From Galactobacter valiniphilus (lineage in GTDB: Bacteria; Actinomycetota; Actinomycetes; Actinomycetales; Micrococcaceae), in contig NZ_QQXK01000001.1 in NCBI RefSeq assembly GCF_003575975.1, forward strand, positions 62,001-126,000: a stretch of 64,000 nucleotides of DNA, read 5' to 3'. The position numbers and the translations under genes were made by a program. The notes below the pieces were generated by a model. That model ran no database searches, was not told the DNA's origin, and was given only the letters and a program-made list of their open reading frames with translations. Positions 40,616 through 47,966 of the stretch are shown in pieces (position 1 is the stretch's first letter; each line of letters begins with the position of its first letter).

Positions 40616-41842
40616 TCAGACCCCCTCAATCAGGATCGCGGTGCCCTGGCCCACGCCGACGCACATGGTGGCGAGGCCGAGCTTGCGGCCCTCGCCGCTG
40701 AGCTCGCGCTCCATGCGACCCAGCAGCGTGATGACGATGCGGGAGCCGGAGGATCCCAGCGGGTGGCCAAGGGAGATGGCGCCGCCGTCGCGGTTGACGA
40801 TCTCGGGGTCGATCCCGAGCTCGCGCATCGAGGCGAGGGACTGCGAGGCGAAGGCCTCGTTGAGCTCCACGGCGCCGAGCTCGGAGACGTCAACGCCGTT
40901 GCGCTCGAGGACCTTGCGGGTGGCGGGAACCGGGCCCATGCCCATGATCTCCTGGGCCAGGCCGGCGGAGGCGCCGCCGATCACGCGGGCGCGCGGCGTC
41001 AGCCCGTAGCGCTTCACGGCCTCGGGGGAGGCGACGATAATGGCGGAGGCTCCGTCGTTCAGGGTGGAGGAGTTGCCCGCGGTCACCACGGAACCGCCGG
41101 CCACCACCGGGCGCAGCTTGGCGAGCACCTCGGCCGTGGTGCCGGGGCGCGGGCCCTCGTCGGTGTCGACGATGGTCTCGGCGCCCTTGCGGCCCTTGAC
41201 CGTCACGGGGACGATCTCGTCGGCGAATCGGCCGGCCTCGATCGCGGCGATGGCGCGCTCGTGGGAGAGCACGGCGAAGGCGTCGGCGTCCTCGCGGCTC
41301 ACGTTGAACTGGCGGGCGACCTCCTCGGCCGTCTCCGGCATGGAGAAGGTGGCCTTGCCGTCGCGGGAGAGCTCACCGCTGAGGAAGTTCGGGTTGGGGA
41401 AGCGCCAGCCGATGGAGGTGTCGTAGACGGCGCCGGGCTTGGCGAAGGCCGTGGCGGGCTTCTCCATGACCCAGGGGGCGCGGGACATGGACTCCACGCC
41501 GCCGGCCACGACGATGTCGGCCTCGCCTGCCTTGATCATGTTGGCGGCCATGGTGATGGCGGACATGCCGGAGGCGCAGAGGCGGTTCACGGTGATGCCG
41601 GGGACCGTGTCGGGGAAGCCGGCCAGGAGCCAGCCCATGCGGGCCACGTTGCGGTTCTCCTCGCCGGCACCGTTGGCGTTGCCGAAGATGACCTCGTCCA
41701 CGGCCTCGGCCGGGACGCCGGCGCGCTCCACGGCGGCCTTGATGGTCAGGGCGGCCAGGTCGTCCGGGCGCACCGAACTCAGGGATCCGCCGTAGCGGCC
41801 CACGGGCGTGCGCGCACCACCGATGAGGAAAGCCTCGCTCAT
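40616..41842 (-). CDS. paaJ: Acetyl-CoA acyltransferase, PaaJ-type thiolase
   Basis: A 408-residue degradative thiolase. Nucleophile Cys in NRLCASGMS, His in GGAISLGHPLGSSG and second Cys in MCVGVGQG are all visible. In the pathway it cleaves 3-oxo-5,6-dehydrosuberyl-CoA and 3-oxoadipyl-CoA to acetyl-CoA products. It is the first gene of paaJ-ech-paaH with its own PaaR-type operator 42 bases upstream. The family also includes PcaF of the beta-ketoadipate pathway; context points to PaaJ. Confidence 0.92.
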   Translation of the reverse strand: MSEAFLIGGARTPVGRYGGSLSSVRPDDLAALTIKAAVERAGVPAEAVDEVIFGNANGAGEENRNVARMGWLLAGFPDTVPGITVNRLCASGMSAITMAANMIKAGEADIVVAGGVESMSRAPWVMEKPATAFAKPGAVYDTSIGWRFPNPNFLSGELSRDGKATFSMPETAEEVARQFNVSREDADAFAVLSHERAIAAIEAGRFADEIVPVTVKGRKGAETIVDTDEGPRPGTTAEVLAKLRPVVAGGSVVTAGNSSTLNDGASAIIVASPEAVKRYGLTPRARVIGGASAGLAQEIMGMGPVPATRKVLERNGVDVSELGAVELNEAFASQSLASMRELGIDPEIVNRDGGAISLGHPLGSSGSRIVITLLGRMERELSGEGRKLGLATMCVGVGQGTAILIEGV

Positions 41843-41883
41843 GTCACTCCTCGAGCATGGGCGCCGCGGCGCCGCGTATTTTC

Positions 41884-41933
41884 CGACCGATCGGTCAGGT
41901 AAGAAGTTACCGGCCGAATGTGATCTGCGTCAA
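41884..41933 (-). promoter_or_regulatory. paaJ promoter with PaaR-type operator
   Basis: On the minus strand, TTGACG (41928-41933) and TAACTT (41904-41909) are 18 bases apart. Downstream is the dyad CGACCGATCGGTCA (41884-41897), whose 12-base core GACCGATCGGTC is a perfect palindrome, the best copy in the window. The same arrangement recurs at paaA and paaI. Confidence 0.78.
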
Positions 41934-41943
41934 TGCGCGCCCC

Positions 41944-41958
41944 GTACCCCGGTAGGGG
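41944..41958. promoter_or_regulatory. Dyad GTACCCCGGTAGGGG before the second two-component operon
   Basis: This sequence is shared with the gap upstream of the acyltransferase gene (43775-43796), where TACTCCGGTAGGGG lies at the centre of a perfect dyad. Both are followed by a similar downstream segment (CGGGATGCCCC / CGGGTGATGCCCC). It is interpreted as the response-regulator target. Confidence 0.55.
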
Positions 41959-42023
41959 GCGGCCTCATGAAGCCACCCCTCCGGCGGGATGCCCCCCGCC
42001 GTGCCCCTGATACCTTCCGAAAC

Positions 42024-43094
42024 GTGCCACGTCCCGGACCCCCACTTGTGCTGCAGTACCTCGCGCTCGCGTTGGGCGTGGTGGTGCTCTCCGTGGGAGC
42101 CCCGCTCGCCGTCACGGTCGACCGGCTCGATGTCTGGCTGGCGCTCCTGCTCTGCCTGATTCAATCGGCGGCCGTGGCCCTCGCCCCGCTGCTCCCCCGC
42201 GGCGCCGCCTGGGCCGGGGCGCTCGTCCTCGGTCCGCTGTCGTGGGCGGCCCTGCCCACCTCCGGCGGGCCGTGGCCCGTCTCGGCGACGAGCATGGTTG
42301 CCTTCCTGCTCACGCTGATCCTCGCGAGCCTGCGCGTGCGCTGGACCGCGCTGCTCGCCCCGTCCCTCGCGGCGCTGCTCATCGCCACGGTGCGCATCTA
42401 CGACAACGGCCCCACCCGCCCCAGCCCCGGCCCGCTCATCGCGGACCTCGTGACCTTTTCGGGGCTCGTGGCCCTCACCCTGCTGACCGCCGCGCTCGTG
42501 CGGAACTGGGCCGATGTGCGCTCGGCGCTCGCCCGCGAGCGCTCGCTGAGCGCCGAGGAGGCCTCGGGGGAGTTCGACGACATCGCCGCCACGGCCCGCC
42601 GCGCTATGGGCGAGATGCGCGGGCTACTCGCGGTGCTGCGCGGCGGCGAGGATGCCGAGGCCGCGCCCCAGCCGGGCTTGGGCGAGCTCCCGGCCCTCGT
42701 GGCCGGCCTTCCGCACGCCGAGCGCGTGACGCTCGATGTCTCCGTTCCGGCACCCGGGCGCGTGCCGGAGGCCGTGGCCCTCAGCGCCTATCGGATCATC
42801 CAAGAGGCCCTCAGCAACACGGTCCGTCACGCCCCGGGCGCCCGAGTCACCGTGAAGGTGGCGCACGACGACGCCGGCCCGGCTTTGCGCGTGAGCGTCG
42901 CCAACGGCGCACCCTCCAGGGGCGCCGGACCGGCCGGGCCCGCCGGCGGCGGCCACGGGATCGTGGGCATGCGCGAGCGCGCCGCGTTGCACGGCGGCGA
43001 GCTCGACGCGGGTTCGCTCCCTGCCGGCGGCTTCCTCGTGGCGGCCCGCCTCCCCTATCTCCCCCTTCCCCTCCCCCGAAAGGACGCCCCGTGA
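42024..43094 (+). CDS. DesK-family sensor protein lacking the phospho-accepting H-box
   Basis: A 356-residue membrane protein with about six helices (residues 8-160) and an intact HATPase domain (N-box IIQEALSNTVRHAPG, G-box GGGHGIVGMRERA). In the dimerisation helix the expected ERxRIARELHD segment is missing: the sequence runs from ALARERSLSAEEASGEFDDI directly to ATARRAMGEMRGLLAVLR. It therefore cannot autophosphorylate in the usual way and is probably a phosphatase, a partner for another kinase, or a decayed copy. The start could be GTG 42024 or the earlier in-frame ATG at 41967; the operator position makes 42024 more likely. Coupled to the regulator. Confidence 0.8.
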   Translation: MPRPGPPLVLQYLALALGVVVLSVGAPLAVTVDRLDVWLALLLCLIQSAAVALAPLLPRGAAWAGALVLGPLSWAALPTSGGPWPVSATSMVAFLLTLILASLRVRWTALLAPSLAALLIATVRIYDNGPTRPSPGPLIADLVTFSGLVALTLLTAALVRNWADVRSALARERSLSAEEASGEFDDIAATARRAMGEMRGLLAVLRGGEDAEAAPQPGLGELPALVAGLPHAERVTLDVSVPAPGRVPEAVALSAYRIIQEALSNTVRHAPGARVTVKVAHDDAGPALRVSVANGAPSRGAGPAGPAGGGHGIVGMRERAALHGGELDAGSLPAGGFLVAARLPYLPLPLPRKDAP

Positions 43095-43762
43095 CCACGG
43101 TGCTCATCGCCGACGACCAGGGCATGGTCCGCGCCGGCTTCTCAGCGATCCTCGCCGCCCAGCCGGACCTGCGGGTGGTGGGCCAGGCGGCCGACGGCGC
43201 CGAGGCCGTGGCTCTGTCCCGGAGCCTGCACCCGGATGTGGTGCTCATGGACGTGCGCATGCCCGGCATGAACGGTCTCGAGGCCACGCGCGAGCTCCTC
43301 TCCGACCCGGCCCCCGGTGCCCACGTGCCGCTCGTCATCATCCTCACGACCTTCGATGCAGACGAATACGTCCACGCGGCCCTCCAGGTCGGGGCCAGCG
43401 GCTTCCTGCTCAAGGACGCGCCGCCCGAGCGGCTCGTGGAGGCCGTGCGCGTCGTGGCGGACGGCGGCGCGCTCCTGGCCCCCGAGGTCACGCGCCGGCT
43501 CCTCGATCGCTTCGCTGCGCTGCGCCCCGCCACGCCCAACGCCGCGGCGTTGCGGCTCAACGGGCTCACGGAGCGCGAGCGCGAGGTGCTCGTGGCGATC
43601 GGCAGAGGACTCTCGAATCAGCAGATCGCCGAGGAGCTCTTCATCGCGGAGCAGACGGTCAAGTCCCACGTGAGCCGCATCCTGTCCAAGCTGCAGCTGC
43701 GTGATCGCGTCCACGCCGTGATCCTGGCCTACGACGCCGGGCTCGTCTCCCCCGCGGGCTGA
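43091..43762 (+). CDS. NarL-family response regulator
   Basis: A 223-residue response regulator with acidic residues DD at 8-9, phospho-acceptor Asp54 in VLMDVRMPGMNG, and Thr and Lys of the switch (ILTTFDADEYV, FLLKDAPP) all intact. The LuxR-type DNA-binding domain is at about 155-215 (LTEREREVLVAIGRGLSNQQ). GTG 43091 overlaps the kinase stop by four bases. Because the receiver is intact while the cognate kinase lacks its histidine, phosphate must come from elsewhere, such as another kinase or acetyl phosphate. Confidence 0.9.
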   Translation: MTTVLIADDQGMVRAGFSAILAAQPDLRVVGQAADGAEAVALSRSLHPDVVLMDVRMPGMNGLEATRELLSDPAPGAHVPLVIILTTFDADEYVHAALQVGASGFLLKDAPPERLVEAVRVVADGGALLAPEVTRRLLDRFAALRPATPNAAALRLNGLTEREREVLVAIGRGLSNQQIAEELFIAEQTVKSHVSRILSKLQLRDRVHAVILAYDAGLVSPAG

Positions 43763-43774
43763 GCCGGGCACCGC

Positions 43775-43796
43775 GGCCCCTACTCCGGTAGGGGCC
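43775..43796. promoter_or_regulatory. Perfect dyad upstream of the acyltransferase gene
   Basis: GGCCCCTAC-TCCG-GTAGGGGCC is a perfect 9-base inverted repeat (43775-43783/43788-43796). It starts 12 bases after the regulator stop and lies about 95 bases before the acyltransferase start. It shares TACYCCGGTAGGGG with the kinase promoter. Confidence 0.6.
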
Positions 43797-43889
43797 AGGA
43801 AGCGCTCCCCCGGGTGATGCCCCGGACACAACCCTCAACGGAGTGTTCATTCCGCGGCCGCCAGAGCGGTGGCCAGCAGGAAGGACACC

Positions 43890-45284
43890 GTGACCACCCT
43901 CGCGCCCCGCCCAGCACCCCAGGCAGGGACTCCGTCCACGTCCGGCAGCCAGCCCCCGGGGCGCGACCGCGCCGTCGACCTCGTCCGCGCCGGGCTCATG
44001 CTGTGGGTCGTGACGTTCCACGCGCTCATGGTCGGCGCGTGGGCCCCGGGCGGCGCACCCTCGGTGGGCAACGCGCTCGAAGGCTGGTCCGGCTTCGACG
44101 CCCTCACCTGGGCCGGGCAGATCATGCCGCTGTTCTTCCTCTTGGCCGGCTTCTCCGCCGCCGCCTCCGGCCGCGGGAAGGCCGGTTCCAAGCACGACGG
44201 CGCGGGCCGCCTGGGCGCGCGATTGCTGCGGCTTGTGCCCGCCGTGGCCGCCGGTGCGCTCTCGGTGACGCTGGGCCTCGCTCTCCTCGCCTCCGCTGGC
44301 CTCGACCCGGCACTGCTCGCCGAGGCCGGCTTCCGCAGCGCCCAGCCGCTCTGGTTCCTGCCCGTCTTTGCCCTCTGCACCGCGCTGGCCCCGACCGCGC
44401 TGCGCCTGCACCGTGCCGCCCCGCGCGCCACCCTCGCGGCCCTCGCCGCCGCGGCGCTGGCCGTGGATGTGGTGCGCGCCCTCACCGGCAACGACGCCGT
44501 GGGCCTGGCCAACATGGTCTTCGTGTGGCTGGCCCTTCAGCAGGCCGGTTTCTTGCTCCACTCCCCCGTGCTCACGGGTCTGCGCCCCGCCCGCCTGCTC
44601 ACGCTGGCCGCCGCCTGCGCCTCGATGCTCGCCCTCCTGGTCTGGGCCGGGGTGTACCCGAGCAACTTCATCGAGGCCATGACCCCGCCCACCACGGCGC
44701 TACTGCTCCTGGGCGCGGCGCAGCTCTTCCTCTTCCAGGCCGTGCGCCCGGTGCTCAACGCCGCCGTCTGGCCGGGCGGGCTGTCCCGCGCCGTCGCCGC
44801 GATCAACGCCCACGCCATGACGATCTACTCCTGGCACCTGCCCCTCGCAGTCGCACTGGCCGGACTCTCGTTGGCCTGGGCCGGCCCGCTCCTGCCCGCC
44901 CCCACCAGTGCGGCCTGGTGGGCCACGCGTCCGCTCTGGTTCGCTGCCGTGGGCCTGACCCTGTGGTGGCTGGCCAGCCGCGGCGGGCGCACCCAGCGCC
45001 TCGGCGCCCGGGTCCCCGGAGCCGCCCCGGCGGCCCACCTCGCCACCGCGCCCGGCCTGCCAGCCACCCTGGCAGGCAACGCGGGGCGCCCGAGCCGGCC
45101 GACCGCCGTCGTGCGCTGGATCCTTGCCGTGGCCGGCACGGCCAGTGCCGTGGCGGGTCCCCTCCTCATCCTCGTGCTCGGCGGCACGGGACCTGCGTGG
45201 GTGCTCGGCTCCGCCCTGCTCTGTGCCTCCGTGGCGGCGGCGAGGCGCGCCGCCCGCCCGGCCGAACAGGCCCGCGCCTCCTAG
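43890..45284 (+). CDS. Acyltransferase-3 family membrane protein
   Basis: A 464-residue integral membrane acyltransferase with about ten helices. It opens with the family motif RDRAVDLVRAGLMLWVVTFHALM, whose Arg and His are the conserved active-site pair (about residues 27-47). A second block INAHAMTIYSWHLPLAVAL is characteristic. It would acylate a cell-surface glycan or lipid, substrate unknown. Loops carry low-complexity segments (RTQRLGARVPGAAPAAHLAT). GTG 43890 follows AGGAAGGA. Transcription probably starts after the response-regulator gene from its own operator-bearing promoter. Confidence 0.85.
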   Translation: MTTLAPRPAPQAGTPSTSGSQPPGRDRAVDLVRAGLMLWVVTFHALMVGAWAPGGAPSVGNALEGWSGFDALTWAGQIMPLFFLLAGFSAAASGRGKAGSKHDGAGRLGARLLRLVPAVAAGALSVTLGLALLASAGLDPALLAEAGFRSAQPLWFLPVFALCTALAPTALRLHRAAPRATLAALAAAALAVDVVRALTGNDAVGLANMVFVWLALQQAGFLLHSPVLTGLRPARLLTLAAACASMLALLVWAGVYPSNFIEAMTPPTTALLLLGAAQLFLFQAVRPVLNAAVWPGGLSRAVAAINAHAMTIYSWHLPLAVALAGLSLAWAGPLLPAPTSAAWWATRPLWFAAVGLTLWWLASRGGRTQRLGARVPGAAPAAHLATAPGLPATLAGNAGRPSRPTAVVRWILAVAGTASAVAGPLLILVLGGTGPAWVLGSALLCASVAAARRAARPAEQARAS

Positions 45285-45293
45285 GATGGGGGC

Positions 45294-45818
45294 ATGGCCC
45301 TGGACCCCTCACCGCAGCGCGATCTGCGCGGCACCCTCTCCGGCATGGAGTACCTGCAGCGCATGATCGACGGCGAGATCAGCGAATCCCCCTTCAACGA
45401 GCACCTCGGGATCCGGGTGACGCACGCCGAGCCCGGCACCGTCATGCTCGAGTGCACCGTCCGTCCCGAGCACCTGAACAAGATCGGTTCGGGCCACGGC
45501 GGCTTCGTCTCCTCGCTCCTGGACAACGCCTGCGGCCTCGCCGTGGACACGCTCACGGACGCCGGCAAGGTCTGGACCACCATGGATCTGCACGTGCGCT
45601 TCCTGAAGGCCGTGACGCTCGAGGCCGGCACGCTGCGCATCGTGGGCCACGCCGACCACGTGGGCGGGCACACCTCCGTGTCCCACGCCGAGGTGATCCG
45701 CGCCGATGGAGCGGTCCTGGCCTCGGCGACGTCGAGCCTCTATGCGCTCGACGTCGCGCGGCTGGCCGCCGCTTCCGCGGCGGCTCCCAGCGTGGCCGAG
45801 GCGGGCGACGCCGCGTGA
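45294..45818 (+). CDS. PaaI-like hotdog-fold thioesterase
   Basis: A 174-residue hotdog-fold protein with the signature LNKIGSGHGGFVSSLLDNACGLAVDT, where HGG and the Asp/Asn in the following helix mark PaaI/YbgC-like thioesterases. It differs from the true PaaI at 16319 in sequence and in lacking a PaaR-type operator. It overlaps the downstream lysoplasmalogenase-like gene by four bases, suggesting a lipid-linked role. The start is ATG 45294, nine bases after the acyltransferase stop. Confidence 0.85.
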   Translation: MALDPSPQRDLRGTLSGMEYLQRMIDGEISESPFNEHLGIRVTHAEPGTVMLECTVRPEHLNKIGSGHGGFVSSLLDNACGLAVDTLTDAGKVWTTMDLHVRFLKAVTLEAGTLRIVGHADHVGGHTSVSHAEVIRADGAVLASATSSLYALDVARLAAASAAAPSVAEAGDAA

Positions 45819-46516
45819 CCGGCGTGGTCGTCGATGCCGCCCCCGCGTGGGGCGTGTGGACGCTCTTGGCTCTGGCCGCCGTCGTGGCCGTGGCCGATTG
45901 GGACCTGAGCACCAAGCCCACCACGTGGCTGCGCTGGATGAGCAAGGGCACCGTGCCGGCCCTGTTGGTCGTGGCCGTGTCCCTGTATTCCGTGTCCGGC
46001 AACAAGCCGTCCTGGGCCGCCGTCGCGGCGACCGGCGCGCTGGCCTTGTGCCTGCTGGGCGATCTCTTGTTGCTCGACGACAAGCGTTTTGTGTCCGGCG
46101 GCGTGGCCTTCGCCGCCGCGCACGTGCTCTTCATCGGGGCCCTGCTGCTCGATGCCTACGGCGAGGGCTGGCCCGCCGGGGTGGGCGTGTTCGTGGCGTT
46201 GGCAATCGTTGCGCTTGGCTCCGTGACGTGGGCCCGCCGGGTCATCACTGCGACGTCCGAACCGGGCATGAAGGTCATGACCGGCGCCTACCTGGCGCTC
46301 CTGAGCCTCGTCATCATCGCCGCCGGCATCGACTCCGCGGCGCCGGGCGGGTGGCTGGCGTTGGCGGGTGCCGTGAGCTTCTACGTCTCCGACCTGCTGC
46401 TGACCTCGCGCCGCGCCCGCGCGCTGGATCCCGTTGTGGCCGGCGACGGCCCGTGGGTCATGGTCACCTACCACCTGGCGCTGTTCTGCCTCGCCGGGTG
46501 GGCGTTGATGGCCTAG
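45815..46516 (+). CDS. Lysoplasmalogenase-like membrane protein (YhhN/TMEM86 family)
   Basis: A 233-residue protein with about eight membrane helices. Family marks are KPTTWLRWMSKGTVPALLV near the N-terminus, GDLLLLDDKRFVSGGVAFAAAH in the middle (acidic pair plus conserved His) and FYVSDLLLTSRR in the last third. Members hydrolyse lysoplasmalogens in animals; the bacterial role is not well settled. GTG 45815 overlaps the thioesterase stop, so the pair is translated together. Confidence 0.85.
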   Translation: MTGVVVDAAPAWGVWTLLALAAVVAVADWDLSTKPTTWLRWMSKGTVPALLVVAVSLYSVSGNKPSWAAVAATGALALCLLGDLLLLDDKRFVSGGVAFAAAHVLFIGALLLDAYGEGWPAGVGVFVALAIVALGSVTWARRVITATSEPGMKVMTGAYLALLSLVIIAAGIDSAAPGGWLALAGAVSFYVSDLLLTSRRARALDPVVAGDGPWVMVTYHLALFCLAGWALMA

Positions 46517-46576
46517 CCGCTGGCACGGCGGCAAGGCACCATGCAGCACACCGGATCACACAACGAAGGAGCCCCC

Positions 46577-46891
46577 GTGGAAGCCCTGGACCAGATCGTT
46601 GAAATTCACTTTCCGCTTCGCCTCGACGAGGACACGGACTGGATCGAGGATGTCGAGGAGCTGCTCTTTGAGGCCGAAGGCACCGTCGCGCCGCTGATGT
46701 ACGACGACGGAGAAGAGCTGCGGGGCGCCGATGGCGAGCCCGAATACGTCTTCTTCATCTCCAACAATCCGCTCGCCGAGCTGATCGCCTACGGACGCAC
46801 GTTGCTCACCCTCGAAGGTGTGCCGGCCGGGGGCCACCTGAGCGTCAATGACGAGGAAGGCGAGCTAGGTAGAGGCGAGCGGATCCAGTAG
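46577..46891 (+). CDS. Small acidic hypothetical protein
   Basis: A 104-residue acidic protein (pattern EALDQIVEIHFPLRLDEDTD, then YVFFISNNPLAELIAYGRT) with no motif I recognise. GTG 46577 is chosen for its AAGGAG site 7 bases upstream; an in-frame ATG 36 bases earlier is less well placed. Its small size and acidity resemble immunity-type or regulatory proteins, but there is no partner gene to support that. It lies alone between the lipid-related pair and menB. Confidence 0.5.
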   Translation: MEALDQIVEIHFPLRLDEDTDWIEDVEELLFEAEGTVAPLMYDDGEELRGADGEPEYVFFISNNPLAELIAYGRTLLTLEGVPAGGHLSVNDEEGELGRGERIQ

Positions 46892-47001
46892 TTCCACGGT
46901 GCGGCGCCTTCCAGACACGCACTGCGCCACGTCTTCTACCGCGCCGGGTGGGCGTTGGTGGCCTGAGTAGCGCTCTGCGCATCAGCACTAGACTCATCCC
47001 C

Positions 47002-47952
47002 GTGAGCACCTCCCTTCCTCCCCGCGTCTCGGACACCTTCGACCCCACCCGCTGGCGCGTGGTGCAGGGCTTCGACTTCGAGGACATCACCTACCACCGG
47101 CAGGTGGAGCGCAACGAGGCGGGCGAGATCGTCCGCGACCTGCCCACGGTCCGCATCGCCTTCGACCGCCCCGAGGTGCGCAACGCCTTCCGCCCCGGCA
47201 CGGTGGACGAGCTCTACCGCGCGCTCGATCACGCGCGCATGACCCCGGACGTGGGCTGCGTGCTCCTGACCGGCAACGGCCCCTCCCCCAAGGACGGCGG
47301 CTACGCCTTCTGCTCCGGCGGCGACCAGCGCATCCGCGGCCGCGACGGCTACCGCTACGCCGAGGGCGAGACCTCCGAGACCATCGACCCGGCCCGCGCC
47401 GGCCGCCTGCACATCCTCGAGGTGCAGCGCCTCATGCGCACCATGCCCAAGGTCGTCATCGCGGTGGTGAACGGCTGGGCCGCGGGCGGCGGACACTCCC
47501 TGCACGTCGTCTCCGACCTCACGATCGCCTCCAAGCAGCACGGCAAGTTCAAGCAGACCGACGCCACGGTGGGCTCCTTCGACGCCGGCTACGGCTCCGC
47601 CCTCCTGGCCCGCCAGGTGGGTCAGAAGTTCGCCCGCGAGATCTTCTTCCTCGCCCGCGAGTACTCCGCCGAGGACATGGTCCGCATGGGCGCCGTCAAC
47701 GAGGCCGTGGACCACGAGCGCCTCGAGGAGGTGGCCCTCGAGTACGCCGCCGACATCGCCAAGCAGTCCCCGCAGGCCATGCGCATGCTCAAATTCGCCT
47801 TCAACCTGGCCGACGACGGGCTGGCCGGCCAGCAGGTCTTCGCCGGCGAGGCCACGCGCCTGGCCTACATGACGGACGAGGCCGTGGAGGGCCGCGACGC
47901 CTTCCTCCAGAAGCGCGACGCCGACTGGTCCTCCTTCCCGCATTACTTCTAA
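47002..47952 (+). CDS. menB: 1,4-dihydroxy-2-naphthoyl-CoA synthase MenB
   Basis: A 316-residue crotonase-fold enzyme forming the naphthoate ring of menaquinone. Diagnostic blocks are AFCSGGDQRIRGRDGY, AVVNGWAAGGGHSLHVV and FKQTDATVGSFDAGYGSALLA; the conserved catalytic Asp is in this last block. The C-terminal end SFPHYF is typical. GTG 47002 is favoured because a TAGACT -10 element lies only 7 bases upstream, indicating a leaderless transcript. It is followed 14 bases later by menE. Confidence 0.94.
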   Translation: MSTSLPPRVSDTFDPTRWRVVQGFDFEDITYHRQVERNEAGEIVRDLPTVRIAFDRPEVRNAFRPGTVDELYRALDHARMTPDVGCVLLTGNGPSPKDGGYAFCSGGDQRIRGRDGYRYAEGETSETIDPARAGRLHILEVQRLMRTMPKVVIAVVNGWAAGGGHSLHVVSDLTIASKQHGKFKQTDATVGSFDAGYGSALLARQVGQKFAREIFFLAREYSAEDMVRMGAVNEAVDHERLEEVALEYAADIAKQSPQAMRMLKFAFNLADDGLAGQQVFAGEATRLAYMTDEAVEGRDAFLQKRDADWSSFPHYF

Positions 47953-47966
47953 GGGACGGCGCGGGC

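Noticed and set aside
38941-41842. Fatty-acid beta-oxidation (fad) operon instead of paa
   Set aside because: The PaaR-type operator in front of the thiolase and the window-wide paa gene set favour the phenylacetate lower pathway, though broader acyl-CoA use is possible.
46577-46891. Toxin/immunity pair
   Set aside because: The acidic small protein looks immunity-like, but no toxin or secretion gene is adjacent.
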